Assembly: GCA_019637195.1 (NCBI GenBank)
Contig: JAHBWA010000055.1
Location: 1-54,008, forward strand
DNA from: Labilithrix sp.
GTDB lineage: Bacteria > Myxococcota_A > Polyangia > Polyangiales > Polyangiaceae
DNA: 54,008 nucleotides
Direction: 5' to 3'
The notes beneath the pieces are model-generated. The model had not been told where the DNA came from and made no database searches. It saw nothing but the letters and a program-made list of their open reading frames with translations. The position numbers were made by a program, and so were the translations under genes. This document shows positions 1 to 7,501 of the stretch, piece by piece. Position 1 is the stretch's first letter. Each line of letters begins with the position of its first letter.

Positions 1-1050
1 TTCGCGCTCGTGACCGGGTGGCTCCACTGGGGCTTCGGGCTCGTGGCGAGCGCGCTGCTCGCCCGCGAGGTCGGCCGCTCGCTCGCCGCGCGCGGCGTCG
101 CCGTCCACTACGCGCTGCTCGGCACCGGCGCGTACACGTCGATGCTCCTCTGGCACGCCGGACTGACCGCGAGCGCTCCGCTCTTGATGAACACCGAGAA
201 GAACTTCGTCAGCGAGGTGCTCGGGGTCAGCGGCTCGGACGCCAGGGTGCCGCTCTCCGAGACGATCCTCGCGCCCTACAACCTGATCGCCTGCGGCGTG
301 CTGGCGCTCATCGTGCCTCCGCTGATCGTCGCGATGCACCCGAAGACGAACGTGGTCGGGATCGAGGGCCACGACGCGCCGGCGCTCGGCGGCGACGACG
401 ACGCGCCGGCCGGCGAGGATCGCGCGGGCTTCACGCCAGCCGACTGGCTCGACAAGACCCGGGCGCTCACGTTCGTCACGGGCGCGCTCGGCCTCTCGTT
501 CCTCGTCCGCCACTTCCGCGAGAGGGGCTTCGACCTCAACCACAACGTCGTCAACTGCGCCTTCCTGATGCTCGGGATGGTCCTGCACCCGAGCCCGGTG
601 GCGTACGCCCGCGCGATCTCACGGAGCGTCCGCGGCGTGTCCGGCGTCGTGCTGCAGTTCCCGTTCTACGGCGGCATCCTCGAGGTGATGAAGCACACCG
701 GCCTCTCGGCCTCGATCGCGCACGTCTTCGTCGAAGCCGCGAACGCCTCGACGCTCCCGGTCTGGACGTTCCTCGCGTCGATCCTGACGAAGAGCTTCGT
801 CCCGTCCGGCGCCGGCGAGTGGGCCGTCGAGGGGCCGCCGATGCTCCAGGCCGCCCAGACCCTGGGGGTCCCCTACGGCAAGGTGACGATGGCCGTCGCC
901 TACGGGAACATGCTCGGCAACATGTACCAGCCGTTCTGGAGCCTCCCGCTCCTCGGCCTGATGGGGCTGCGCGCGCGCGACATCATGGGGTTCTGCCTGG
1001 TGTTGTTCGTCGTCTGCCTCCCGGTGCTCGGGCTCGCGCTGCTGCTGTGA
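1..1050 (+). CDS. Short-chain fatty acid transporter (AtoE/TIGR00366-like), 3' part
   Basis: The gene is cut by the window edge: the frame is open from base 1, and the GTG at base 10 is unlikely to be the true start. About 349 residues are visible, whereas AtoE-like proteins have roughly 440-470, so about 100 N-terminal residues are missing. The protein is a polytopic membrane protein with many hydrophobic segments. Conserved-looking stretches include LLWHAGLTASAPL, the FPFYGGI region and the TKSFVPSGAGEWAVEGP region, which match the TIGR00366/AtoE family of short-chain fatty acid uptake permeases. An acidic cytoplasmic-looking loop lies near residues 125-140. The role in acetoacetate/butyrate-type uptake is inferred from the family; no catabolic partner genes are in view. 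The family call is fairly sure, the substrate is not. Confidence 0.82.
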   Translation, partial: FALVTGWLHWGFGLVASALLAREVGRSLAARGVAVHYALLGTGAYTSMLLWHAGLTASAPLLMNTEKNFVSEVLGVSGSDARVPLSETILAPYNLIACGVLALIVPPLIVAMHPKTNVVGIEGHDAPALGGDDDAPAGEDRAGFTPADWLDKTRALTFVTGALGLSFLVRHFRERGFDLNHNVVNCAFLMLGMVLHPSPVAYARAISRSVRGVSGVVLQFPFYGGILEVMKHTGLSASIAHVFVEAANASTLPVWTFLASILTKSFVPSGAGEWAVEGPPMLQAAQTLGVPYGKVTMAVAYGNMLGNMYQPFWSLPLLGLMGLRARDIMGFCLVLFVVCLPVLGLALLL

Positions 1051-1298
1051 GCCGCTCGGGGCGGCCCGCCCGCGAAAACGCGGCGCCGGACGCGGGACGG
1101 CAGGCAAGAGCGCGCGGGGCGCCGGGAGCAGTACGGGCTTTGCCTGCGGTGCCGGGCCCTCGGTGGATCCGCCGAGGACGTGCCCCGCGATCCAGGCGCC
1201 GCTGTATGCGCGGACCGACGAGCCTGGATTGGAGGGTTTCCCTCGCCCTCGAGCGGGCACACGTCGTGCTCCACGCGATCTCCGAGTGAGGTGCGGGC

Positions 1299-1925
1299 AT
1301 GCGCGTAGGGAACCTGGTCCTTCTCGGTAGCGCGGTCTTCGCCGTCGTCGCCTGCACGCAGACGACGCAGTCCTACGTCCCCGAGGACGAGGAGAGCGCC
1401 CCCGAGGGGAGCGCGAACGACAGCACGAAGTCGAGCAGTCCCACGAACGGCCAGGCCGACGACACGTGCCTCGGCAAGGCCTCCCTCGCGTTCGACGACG
1501 TGGCCTGCAACACGTGCATGAGCGACGACGCGACCTGCTGCCAGGCGACGATCGCCTGCTTCAAGGACGACGCCGAGTGCGCGGCGCTCCATACGTGCAT
1601 CCAGGGCTGCAAGCCCGGCAGCGGGACCGGCGGGGGTGACGGCGGCGGCGGCAACGGAAACGGAAACGGCGGCGGCAACGGAAACGGCGGCGGCAACGGC
1701 AACGGAAACGGCGGCGGCAACGGAAACGGAAACGGCGGCGGCAACGGAAACGGCGGCGGCAACGGGAACGGAACCGGCGACGGCGGCGGCGGGGGTGACG
1801 GCGGCGGAGCTGGCGGCGGCGCGGCCTGCAAGGATGCCTGCAAGGCGAAGCACCCCACCGCCGCGACGAAGTGGGAGACCTACAACGCGTGCGCGGCCGT
1901 GACCTGCAAGGCCGCCTGCCTCTGA
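1299..1925 (+). CDS. Cys-rich lipoprotein with Gly/Asn repeat linker
   Basis: The protein has 208 residues. A type II signal peptide with lipobox-like AVVAC places the acylated Cys at residue 19. An acidic, Ser-rich stretch follows, then a compact Cys-rich domain (about residues 55-105, with CNTCM, CCQ, CIQGC), then a linker of Gly and Asn built from GNGNGGG-type repeats (about residues 110-175), and a second Cys-rich end (CKDACKAKHP, CAAVTCKAACL). The paired Cys suggest disulfide-stabilised surface modules separated by a flexible spacer. A weak GAGG lies upstream of the ATG. I do not recognise a named family; similar small Cys-rich lipoproteins are common in myxobacteria. The function is unknown. 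Confidence 0.75.
   Translation: MRVGNLVLLGSAVFAVVACTQTTQSYVPEDEESAPEGSANDSTKSSSPTNGQADDTCLGKASLAFDDVACNTCMSDDATCCQATIACFKDDAECAALHTCIQGCKPGSGTGGGDGGGGNGNGNGGGNGNGGGNGNGNGGGNGNGNGGGNGNGGGNGNGTGDGGGGGDGGGAGGGAACKDACKAKHPTAATKWETYNACAAVTCKAACL
1644..1775 (+). repeat. Coding tandem repeat (Gly/Asn linker)
   Basis: About six units of a GGCGGCGGCAAC core followed by one or two GGAAAC blocks run through the gene at 1299-1925, with alternating 18- and 24-base units. They stay in frame and encode GNGNGGG. This is a low-complexity protein linker and is likely to vary in length between strains. Confidence 0.8.
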
Positions 1926-2137
1926 CGCCGAGGGCGACGCGCGTGCGGCCGAGCGTCCGGCCGGGGCGTCTCTGCGCGCCCCAGGTGAGGCGCGCCGCAC
2001 CGTCGCGCTATCCGGCCGATCCTCGCAAATCACCGAGATCGCTGCGCGGCACGGCGGCTGCTCTCGAGCGCGGGTGCGCCGGACGGCCCACACGCCCGGT
2101 GCGGAGAAATCTCAACCAACCCATGAGAGACCGAACC

Positions 2138-2737
2138 ATGAAGCTCGAACGAATCGCCCTCGTCACCGCCCTCGCGCTGAGCGCGGCCGCCTGCGCTGCC
2201 GACCGGAACAAGGAGATCAAGAACGCAGAGGCGACCCTCACGAGCGAGCAGCAGGAAGCCCGAGAGAACCAGGAGCGCCTCAATCAGCGCCAGGCCGAGG
2301 AGCAAGCCGCGGCGCAGCAGAAGCCGATGTCCACGGAGGAGCGCGCCGAGCTCCAGACCAAGCAGATCGAGGAGCGCGCGGAGACGACGGCCGAAGGGGA
2401 GAAGGGCATCGCCGACGCCGACAAAGACGTGACCGGCGCGCACGCCGACATGACCAACGAGCGCAGCAAGGTCGAGACCGACGCGAAGGAGCGCCTCACG
2501 AAGGCCAACGCCAAGGCCGTCGAGGCGAAGAACAAGAGCGCGAAGGTCCCGGCGAACAAGCGCGCGAAGTTCAACGCGGAGATGAACACCTTCAACACCA
2601 AGAAGGCCGAGGTCCAGAACCGGATCTCGAACCTCTCGCGCTCGTCGAACGAGGAGTGGAAGGACGCGAAGGCCAAGCTCGACAAGAGCCTCGACGATCT
2701 CGAGGCCGCCGTCGACCGCCTCGACGACGACATGTGA
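2138..2737 (+). CDS. Predicted coiled-coil lipoprotein
   Basis: The protein has 199 residues. It begins with a lipoprotein signal (MKLERIALVTALALSAAAC, acylated Cys at residue 19), and the rest is almost entirely charged helix rich in Glu, Lys, Ala and Gln with no Cys. Long heptad-like stretches suggest an extended coiled coil similar in style to Lpp/OsmE-type envelope proteins, but no named domain is recognised. The start was chosen at the ATG that gives the signal peptide directly; an ATG at 2123 would add five charged residues. The 3' end (EAAVDRLDDDM) is partly duplicated just downstream as DNA (2759-2793). The function is unknown; a structural envelope role is only a guess. Confidence 0.75.
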   Translation: MKLERIALVTALALSAAACAADRNKEIKNAEATLTSEQQEARENQERLNQRQAEEQAAAQQKPMSTEERAELQTKQIEERAETTAEGEKGIADADKDVTGAHADMTNERSKVETDAKERLTKANAKAVEAKNKSAKVPANKRAKFNAEMNTFNTKKAEVQNRISNLSRSSNEEWKDAKAKLDKSLDDLEAAVDRLDDDM

Positions 2738-2793
2738 CGACGCCACGCGCGACCACGACGAGGCCGCGATCGACCGCCTCGACGACGACCATG
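2701..2793. repeat. Partial duplication of the lipoprotein gene 3' end
   Basis: Bases 2701-2734 (the last codons of the lipoprotein gene) recur with small changes at 2759-2793, sharing the CGACCGCCTCGACGACGAC core. The second copy lies in the gap before the receptor gene stop and is not part of an open gene. It looks like a short tandem duplication that left a 3' remnant. Confidence 0.6.
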
Positions 2794-2826
2794 CGCCGCG
2801 GCGCGCGACCGCCACGGAGATCGCCG

Positions 2827-5082
2827 TCACTCGCGGGCGCGGCCCTCCCACTCCCAGCGCAGCCCGAGGAGGATCTGCCGGTACGGTCCGGCGAAGATCC
2901 CCTCGGGCCTCCGCGCGATGACGTACGTGCTGTCGAGGAGGTTCTTCACCGAGAGGCGCAGCGAGAGGCCGCTCGGCCGGTGCCGGTAGTGGAACATGGC
3001 GTCGACGACGTGACGTGAATCGAGGACGCCGACGAGACCGTAGACGTCCTCGCTGCGCGTGTTCGCGCCGTCGGCGAACTGCGGACCGACGAACGCGTAG
3101 GCGACCTGCCCGCCGAGCCCGCTCCGGTGCTCGACGTCGAGGTTCGTATTGAACGAGTGCTCCGGCGCGTACGGCAGGAGGTTCCCGGCGAACTGCCCGT
3201 AGCGGAACGTCGCGCGGGCGTAGGTGTAGCGCGCGCCGAGCTCCACGATCGTCCCGAGGTGGAGCAGCTTGTCGAGCGCCACCTGGAGCCCGCTCTCGGC
3301 GCCGGCGATGTTCGTGGCGCCGACGTCGGCGAGCGCGCCCTCCCCCGTCGCCGACGGGTTGACCGCCACCTGGTTCGAGTAGTTCGAGAGGAACGCCGTG
3401 GCCTCGCCGCGGAGCCAGCGCGTCGCCTCGCCGCGCCCGCCGAGCTCGTAGCTGATCCCGCGATCGCCCCTCAGCGCCTGCGGTCGGCCGCGCGCGCTCA
3501 CCGACGACGTGATCCGAGGCGGCGCGAAGCCGAAGTGCGTTCCGCCGAAGACGTGCGCGCGCTTGGTCCCGTAGACCATGCCCACGCCCGGGATGACGCC
3601 GGTGCTCGGCTTGGAGCCGGCGTCGAAGGTGTCGACGCCGGCCTCGCGGAGCGTGAAGGTCTCCGCGGTGACGTGCTCGACGCGGATCCCCGGCGTCACG
3701 AGCAGGTCGTCGCGGAACGCGATCCGGTCCTGCACGTAGGCGGCGGCGGCCCAGCTCTGCCGGCGCTGCTCGAACTCGAGCGACCCCGCGTAGGTCTCGG
3801 GATAGCCGCCCCGCCGCTGCTGGTAGCGCGCTTCTTCGCGGAGCACGCGTCCGCCGACGTCGATCGTGTGCTCGACGAACGCCGTCTTCATCCGGTGCTC
3901 GAGGCGCGGCTCGAAGCCGATGACGCCGTAGTCGCGATCGAGCACCGTGTTGCCTTCGCCGAAGTAGACGGCGCCGCCCGGCGTGCTCGTGTCCCCTTCG
4001 ACGCGCGGGTACTGCTCGGTGGGCGACGGCGCGCGGACCCAGTCGGGGCGCCGCCAGACGCGATCGGTGATGTAGCCGTAGAGGAGCGACTTGAGCTTGG
4101 TGTCGCTCGAGAAGCGCTGCTCGTGGATGAGCGCGGCGTCGTAGCGGTTCAAGACGAGCTGCGCCGAGGGCGACAGCGTCCCGCGCCGCGGATCGCGCCG
4201 GTACATGTCCCGCGTCAGCCCGATGTCGTCGGAGGCGGCGTCGTCGCGCTGAAACCCGAGCCGCACGACGGCCTCGCCGTCCGTGCCGGTGGGGAAGACG
4301 ATCTTCGCCAGGCCGTTGGTCGACTCGAACGGCTGCTCGCGAAAGCCGTCGCCGCGACGGTGGACGATCTGCGTGACCCAGCGCGCGCTCCCGACGGTGT
4401 CGCCGTAGCGCCCGAGCGCGCGGGCGTAGCCGTAGCTGCCGCCGTCGAGATCGAGCACGAGCGTCTGCCGCTCCGGCGGCGCGATCGTGACGAAGTTGAT
4501 GGTCCCGGCGAGCGTCTGCGGCCCGAAGAGGATGTTGCCGCTCCCCTTCACGACCTCGATCGCGCGGTAGCGCTCGATCATCGGCGCGTGGTTCAGATCG
4601 GGCTCGGTGTACGGGTTGAGCGCCATCGGGATCCCGTCCTCGAGCATGAGCACGCGCCGGCTGCGTCCCGCCTCGAGCCCGCGGATGCTCACGTCGATGC
4701 GCGATCCGCCGCTCGTCTCCTGGCGCACTTGAACGCCCGGCACCCGGCGGAGCACCTCGGCCGTGTCGACCGGCTGCGCCCGCTCGAGCGCCTTCGCGCC
4801 GATGACCGTGCCCGATCCCGGGACCTTCTGGAGCGCGTCGGCGCGGCTGCCGACGACGCGCACCTCGAGCTCGCGCTCCTCCGGCTTGGCGGTGGGCGCG
4901 GCTCCGCCCGCCGGCGCGGTCGTCGACGTCCCGCCCGGGGCCTCGCCGGAGGCGCCTCCCGCGGCGGCGACGTCCGGAGTGGCGGCAGGATCGGTGGGCG
5001 GCTCGCGCCGAGGGTCCTCCGCGCGGAGAGGAGACGTCACGAGCGCGGCGGCCGTGAGGAGCGGGCCGAGCGCGCGCTTCAT
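2827..5082 (-). CDS. TonB-dependent outer-membrane receptor, FecA-like
   Basis: The protein has 751 residues, the normal size for a TonB-dependent receptor. It has a Sec signal peptide (about 1-21), a Pro/Ala/Gly-rich stretch, a TonB-box-like segment (ELEVRVVGS, about 71-79), then the plug (about 85-200) with VLRRVPGVQV, IRGLEAGRSRRVLMLEDGIP and GSGNILFGPQTLAGTINFV, which is the FecA-style plug signature. The remainder is a beta-barrel ending in LGLRWEWEGRARE. Such receptors import ferric chelates or other large ligands using TonB energy. Its ATG abuts the stop of the small lipoprotein gene upstream, so the two are almost certainly co-transcribed and share the palindrome at 5504-5519. The ligand (for example ferric citrate) cannot be read from the sequence. 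Confidence 0.93.
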   Translation of the reverse strand: MKRALGPLLTAAALVTSPLRAEDPRREPPTDPAATPDVAAAGGASGEAPGGTSTTAPAGGAAPTAKPEERELEVRVVGSRADALQKVPGSGTVIGAKALERAQPVDTAEVLRRVPGVQVRQETSGGSRIDVSIRGLEAGRSRRVLMLEDGIPMALNPYTEPDLNHAPMIERYRAIEVVKGSGNILFGPQTLAGTINFVTIAPPERQTLVLDLDGGSYGYARALGRYGDTVGSARWVTQIVHRRGDGFREQPFESTNGLAKIVFPTGTDGEAVVRLGFQRDDAASDDIGLTRDMYRRDPRRGTLSPSAQLVLNRYDAALIHEQRFSSDTKLKSLLYGYITDRVWRRPDWVRAPSPTEQYPRVEGDTSTPGGAVYFGEGNTVLDRDYGVIGFEPRLEHRMKTAFVEHTIDVGGRVLREEARYQQRRGGYPETYAGSLEFEQRRQSWAAAAYVQDRIAFRDDLLVTPGIRVEHVTAETFTLREAGVDTFDAGSKPSTGVIPGVGMVYGTKRAHVFGGTHFGFAPPRITSSVSARGRPQALRGDRGISYELGGRGEATRWLRGEATAFLSNYSNQVAVNPSATGEGALADVGATNIAGAESGLQVALDKLLHLGTIVELGARYTYARATFRYGQFAGNLLPYAPEHSFNTNLDVEHRSGLGGQVAYAFVGPQFADGANTRSEDVYGLVGVLDSRHVVDAMFHYRHRPSGLSLRLSVKNLLDSTYVIARRPEGIFAGPYRQILLGLRWEWEGRARE

Positions 5083-5421
5083 TCAGTCGCGCTTGCAGAA
5101 TCCCTGTTTGTTGCACTTACCCGAGAGCGGCGCGGCGCACGTCGTCGTCACGTCGTCAGACGTGCAGCGCACCGTGCAGAAGCTCTGCGAGTTGCCCTTG
5201 AAGCAGACCCCGCTCGCGCACTCGTCGTCCGCGGCGCACCCGCCCTCCCCCAGCTCCTTCTTGCCGCCGGCGTCCGCCTCGTCGTCGTCGCCTTCCGCGC
5301 CCGACGAGCGCGACGCGTTGGTGCCCGGACCGGGCTCGCCCACGTCACCGCCGCATCCCACGACCACGAGGGCCCCCGCGACCAGGAGCACGCACGAGCT
5401 CACCCGCTTCGAAAGGTGCAT
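5083..5421 (-). CDS. Small Cys-rich lipoprotein paired with the TonB receptor
   Basis: The protein has 112 residues. The signal peptide ends in a lipobox-like VVVGC (Cys at about residue 23), followed by an acidic, Ser/Gly linker and a compact C-terminal module with eight Cys (GGCAADDECASGVCF, FCTVRC, TTTCAA, GKCNKQGFCKRD). The pattern resembles EGF-like or other small disulfide domains on myxobacterial surface proteins. The ATG at 5421 was chosen because it starts the signal peptide; the open frame extends further upstream but without one. Its stop touches the receptor start codon, so it is the first gene of a two-gene unit. A role as an accessory surface lipoprotein for the receptor is inferred from position only. 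Confidence 0.78.
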   Translation of the reverse strand: MHLSKRVSSCVLLVAGALVVVGCGGDVGEPGPGTNASRSSGAEGDDDEADAGGKKELGEGGCAADDECASGVCFKGNSQSFCTVRCTSDDVTTTCAAPLSGKCNKQGFCKRD

Positions 5422-5503
5422 CGCGCCCGATCTTCGCACGAACCGTTCCGCCGGCGGGAGCCGCGCCCGACGGCGGGAAGTCCACGACTCTGCGTCCGAA
5501 ATT

Positions 5504-5519
5504 GTTACACGCGTGTAAC
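5504..5519. promoter_or_regulatory. Perfect 16-bp palindrome, candidate operator
   Basis: GTTACACGCGTGTAAC is perfectly self-complementary. It lies 82 bases upstream of the lipoprotein-receptor operon start and just after the lpxC stop. A perfect dyad with no loop is typical of a dimeric repressor or activator site (for example TetR- or MarR-type). On the minus strand it is followed by AATTTC, an AT-rich patch in GC-rich DNA. The binding protein is unknown, and it does not match a classical Fur box. Confidence 0.5.
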
Positions 5520-5547
5520 CCGCGGGTTTCATGGGTGGATCGGGCGA

Positions 5548-6363
5548 TCACCGCGTGCGGGTGAGCATCAGCAGCCCGTCCGCCAGCCCTCGTCGCATCG
5601 CCTCGTGCGTCGCGGCGTGTCCCGGGCGCGTCGCGCGCACCGTCCCCGACGGCGGGCCGCCGTGCGCGTAGAGATCACCGACCAGATCGAGGAGCTTGTG
5701 CCGCGCCGGCTCGTCGGCGCGAAACGGATCGCCCGCGCTGAGGATCGCGTCGCGCGCGATCACCACCACGCTCTCGCGCGCGACGTGGTTGGCGAGGCCG
5801 CGCGCCATGAGCTCCTCGACCTCGCGCTCGAAGCCGAAGGTTCGCGCCGGCGCGATGCGCGCGCGGAAGTCGGCGGCGTCGCCGCTCCAGCGCGCGTGGC
5901 GCTCGAGGCGAGGATCGTCGAAGTCGACCTCGACCTCGACGCGGACCTCACCCGGGCGCTCCGGCGGCCGGACCTCGTAGCGCGAGTCGCCGACGTCGAT
6001 GGTGCCGGCGCGAAGGACCGTGAGCGGCGGCGGCGACGGATCGAGCCCGAGCGGCGCGAGCGCGTCGATGAACGCCGCCGCGCCGCCGTCGAGGAGCGGC
6101 GGCTCGGGACCGTCGACGTCGATCACCACCCCGTCGCGGATCGACATCGATCCGAGCGCAGCGAAGAGGTGCTCGACCGTGCCGATCGCGATCCGACCGT
6201 CGCGCGTGGTCGCGCTCGTCGAGCGCGACGCGCCGTCCAAGACGAGCTCGGCGAGGCGCGCCTCGGCCCCGCCCCATCGCAGCCGCACCGCGCCCGGCGC
6301 GCGGGTGAAGCGCACGCGCGCCGGCGCGCCGCGATGCAACCCGCGCCCGGAGAGCGTCGTCAC
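5548..6363 (-). CDS. lpxC: UDP-3-O-acyl-N-acetylglucosamine deacetylase, divergent
   Basis: LpxC is the zinc enzyme that commits UDP-GlcNAc intermediates to lipid A synthesis. The protein has 271 residues, a little short for the family (about 300). Visible key residues are LSGRGLHRG at the N-terminus, E64-H65 in GTVEHLFAAL, T175-F176 in ARTFGFE, H222-K223 and D226 in RHKLLDLVGDL, and H249 in RPGHA. These correspond to the zinc ligands and catalytic residues of the E. coli enzyme. The usual GGSxDNAxV segment after RGL is replaced by NHVARESVVV, which is unusual. The GTG start at 6363 overlaps the stop of the upstream gene as GTGA, so translation is probably coupled. It may be a paralogue rather than the housekeeping enzyme. 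Confidence 0.85.
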   Translation of the reverse strand: MTTLSGRGLHRGAPARVRFTRAPGAVRLRWGGAEARLAELVLDGASRSTSATTRDGRIAIGTVEHLFAALGSMSIRDGVVIDVDGPEPPLLDGGAAAFIDALAPLGLDPSPPPLTVLRAGTIDVGDSRYEVRPPERPGEVRVEVEVDFDDPRLERHARWSGDAADFRARIAPARTFGFEREVEELMARGLANHVARESVVVIARDAILSAGDPFRADEPARHKLLDLVGDLYAHGGPPSGTVRATRPGHAATHEAMRRGLADGLLMLTRTR

Positions 6364-7166
6364 TTCGCCTCGTCCTCGTCCTTCGCCTCGTCCTCGTCCT
6401 CGTCCTCGTCCTCGCGCGCCTTCGCGCGGGCAGTCCGGCGCTCCGCGTCGCGGGCCGGCGGCGCCGGCGCGCCCCCCCTCCCGAGGATGGCCGTTCCGAG
6501 CCAGCCGAGGACCGCGCCCGCTGCCGCCCAGGCTCCGTGGACCCACGGCGCCGGTGCCGGAGCACGCGTCGCCACGCCGCGCGCCGTGCTGACCGTCGCC
6601 TCGATGACCGGCTCCCACCGCGCCGCCTGATCGGTCGGGTACGACGCCGTCACGATCGACGTCCCCTGGTCGTCGGGGAACATGAGCTGGAGCTTTCGCG
6701 TCTTCACCGGTTGCGCCGGCAAGCCGATCGCGCCGAGGTCGACCGCGTGATCGCAGTCGCCCTCGATCACCCCGACCCGCGCGCCGTCGGCGCGCACCCG
6801 CAGCTCGTGCCGGCGGTGGCGCCACGAGCAGAGGCCCTCGAACGCCTTCGGCATCTCCTCCACCAGCTTGGCGAGATCCCTCGCCTCGACGCTCATCTCC
6901 TTGGTCGAGTGGTTGAGGATGATGCGCGTCGAGAGCGCCTTCCGATCGGCCAGCGAGCCGTCGAAGTTCCGCTTGTCTGCAGCCTCGTGGATCCAGACCC
7001 GGGCGTCCTCGGCCTCGCCGACGTTCGCGTCCTTCACGGGGACGAACCCCTGCGGGGGCTCGTAGACGAACGCAGCGTTCGCGGCGTGACTGCGAGGACC
7101 GACGACGCGCGGACCGAGGATCGCGGCCATGACGGCGATGAGCACACACACAACCAGACGACGCAC
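6360..7166 (-). CDS. Exported/membrane protein of unknown function with acidic tail
   Basis: The protein has 268 residues, starting at GTG 7166. The N-terminus is hydrophobic (VVCVLIAVMAAILG), consistent with a signal peptide or anchor. A soluble domain (about 30-205) follows, with FVYEPPQGFVPV near its start, which hints at a fold seen in periplasmic stress or lipid-binding proteins, but I do not recognise a family. A second hydrophobic segment (about 212-232) is followed by a basic stretch and a highly acidic repeated C-terminus (EDEDEDEDEAKDEDEAK). Its stop overlaps the lpxC start (GTGA), so they form one unit. No function can be assigned; the link to lipid A synthesis is positional. Confidence 0.65.
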   Translation of the reverse strand: MRRLVVCVLIAVMAAILGPRVVGPRSHAANAAFVYEPPQGFVPVKDANVGEAEDARVWIHEAADKRNFDGSLADRKALSTRIILNHSTKEMSVEARDLAKLVEEMPKAFEGLCSWRHRRHELRVRADGARVGVIEGDCDHAVDLGAIGLPAQPVKTRKLQLMFPDDQGTSIVTASYPTDQAARWEPVIEATVSTARGVATRAPAPAPWVHGAWAAAGAVLGWLGTAILGRGGAPAPPARDAERRTARAKAREDEDEDEDEAKDEDEAK

Positions 7167-7501
7167 GCACGCGACCGTAGGTGACCGGAATCACCTGTCA
7201 AGGACGTGCGCGAGCGGCCACCGGCGGCCCCTTCCCCGCGCCGGTAGCGCCGCCGACGCCGCTTTGCGGCCTCGTAGGCTCAATTGAAGCGGGGTTGATC
7301 CAGCGAACGCGACGCGCTCGAGCGCGCGCCTACATTTCCGCTGAGCTAGCAGCAAGTCTGCCCTGGATCCTGGTTACATCGCAGTTACAGCGAGTTTACG
7401 CGGGCCGGCGAGGGGAGATCATCACGATTCCGTGGAAGGCTCCAGTGTACGACCTCGGCGTCCTCATCGGGCATATGCCGTGCACTAACGGTGAAGCACG
7501 C
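7167..7501. other. 335-base intergenic region between divergent genes
   Basis: The region separates the lpxC unit (leftward) from the lipoprotein run (rightward) and should hold promoters for both. It contains a 14-bp GC palindrome (7313-7326) and three phased direct repeats (7373-7402, listed separately), and is somewhat richer in A and T than its surroundings. I see no RNA gene and no convincing small coding frame. Confidence 0.5.
7373..7402 (+). promoter_or_regulatory. Three phased direct repeats, candidate regulator site
   Basis: GTTACATCGCA, GTTACAGCGA and GTTTACGCG follow each other at 11- and 10-base spacing, about one helical turn. They lie about 100 bases upstream of the lipoprotein gene at 7502. 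Head-to-tail repeats at this spacing are typical of OmpR/PhoB-type response-regulator boxes. This is a pattern observation only. Confidence 0.35.

Noticed and set aside
2030..5116. Long minus-strand open frame overlapping the TonB receptor in another frame, and a long plus-strand frame from 3127
   Set aside because: Translations are Arg/Ala-rich without any domain, and the real receptor frame explains the DNA. High third-position GC keeps alternative frames open.
5548..7194. Single 548-residue fusion of LpxC with an N-terminal part
   Set aside because: The upstream part is out of frame with the real exported protein, which ends by a GTGA overlap; LpxC starts at GTG 6363.
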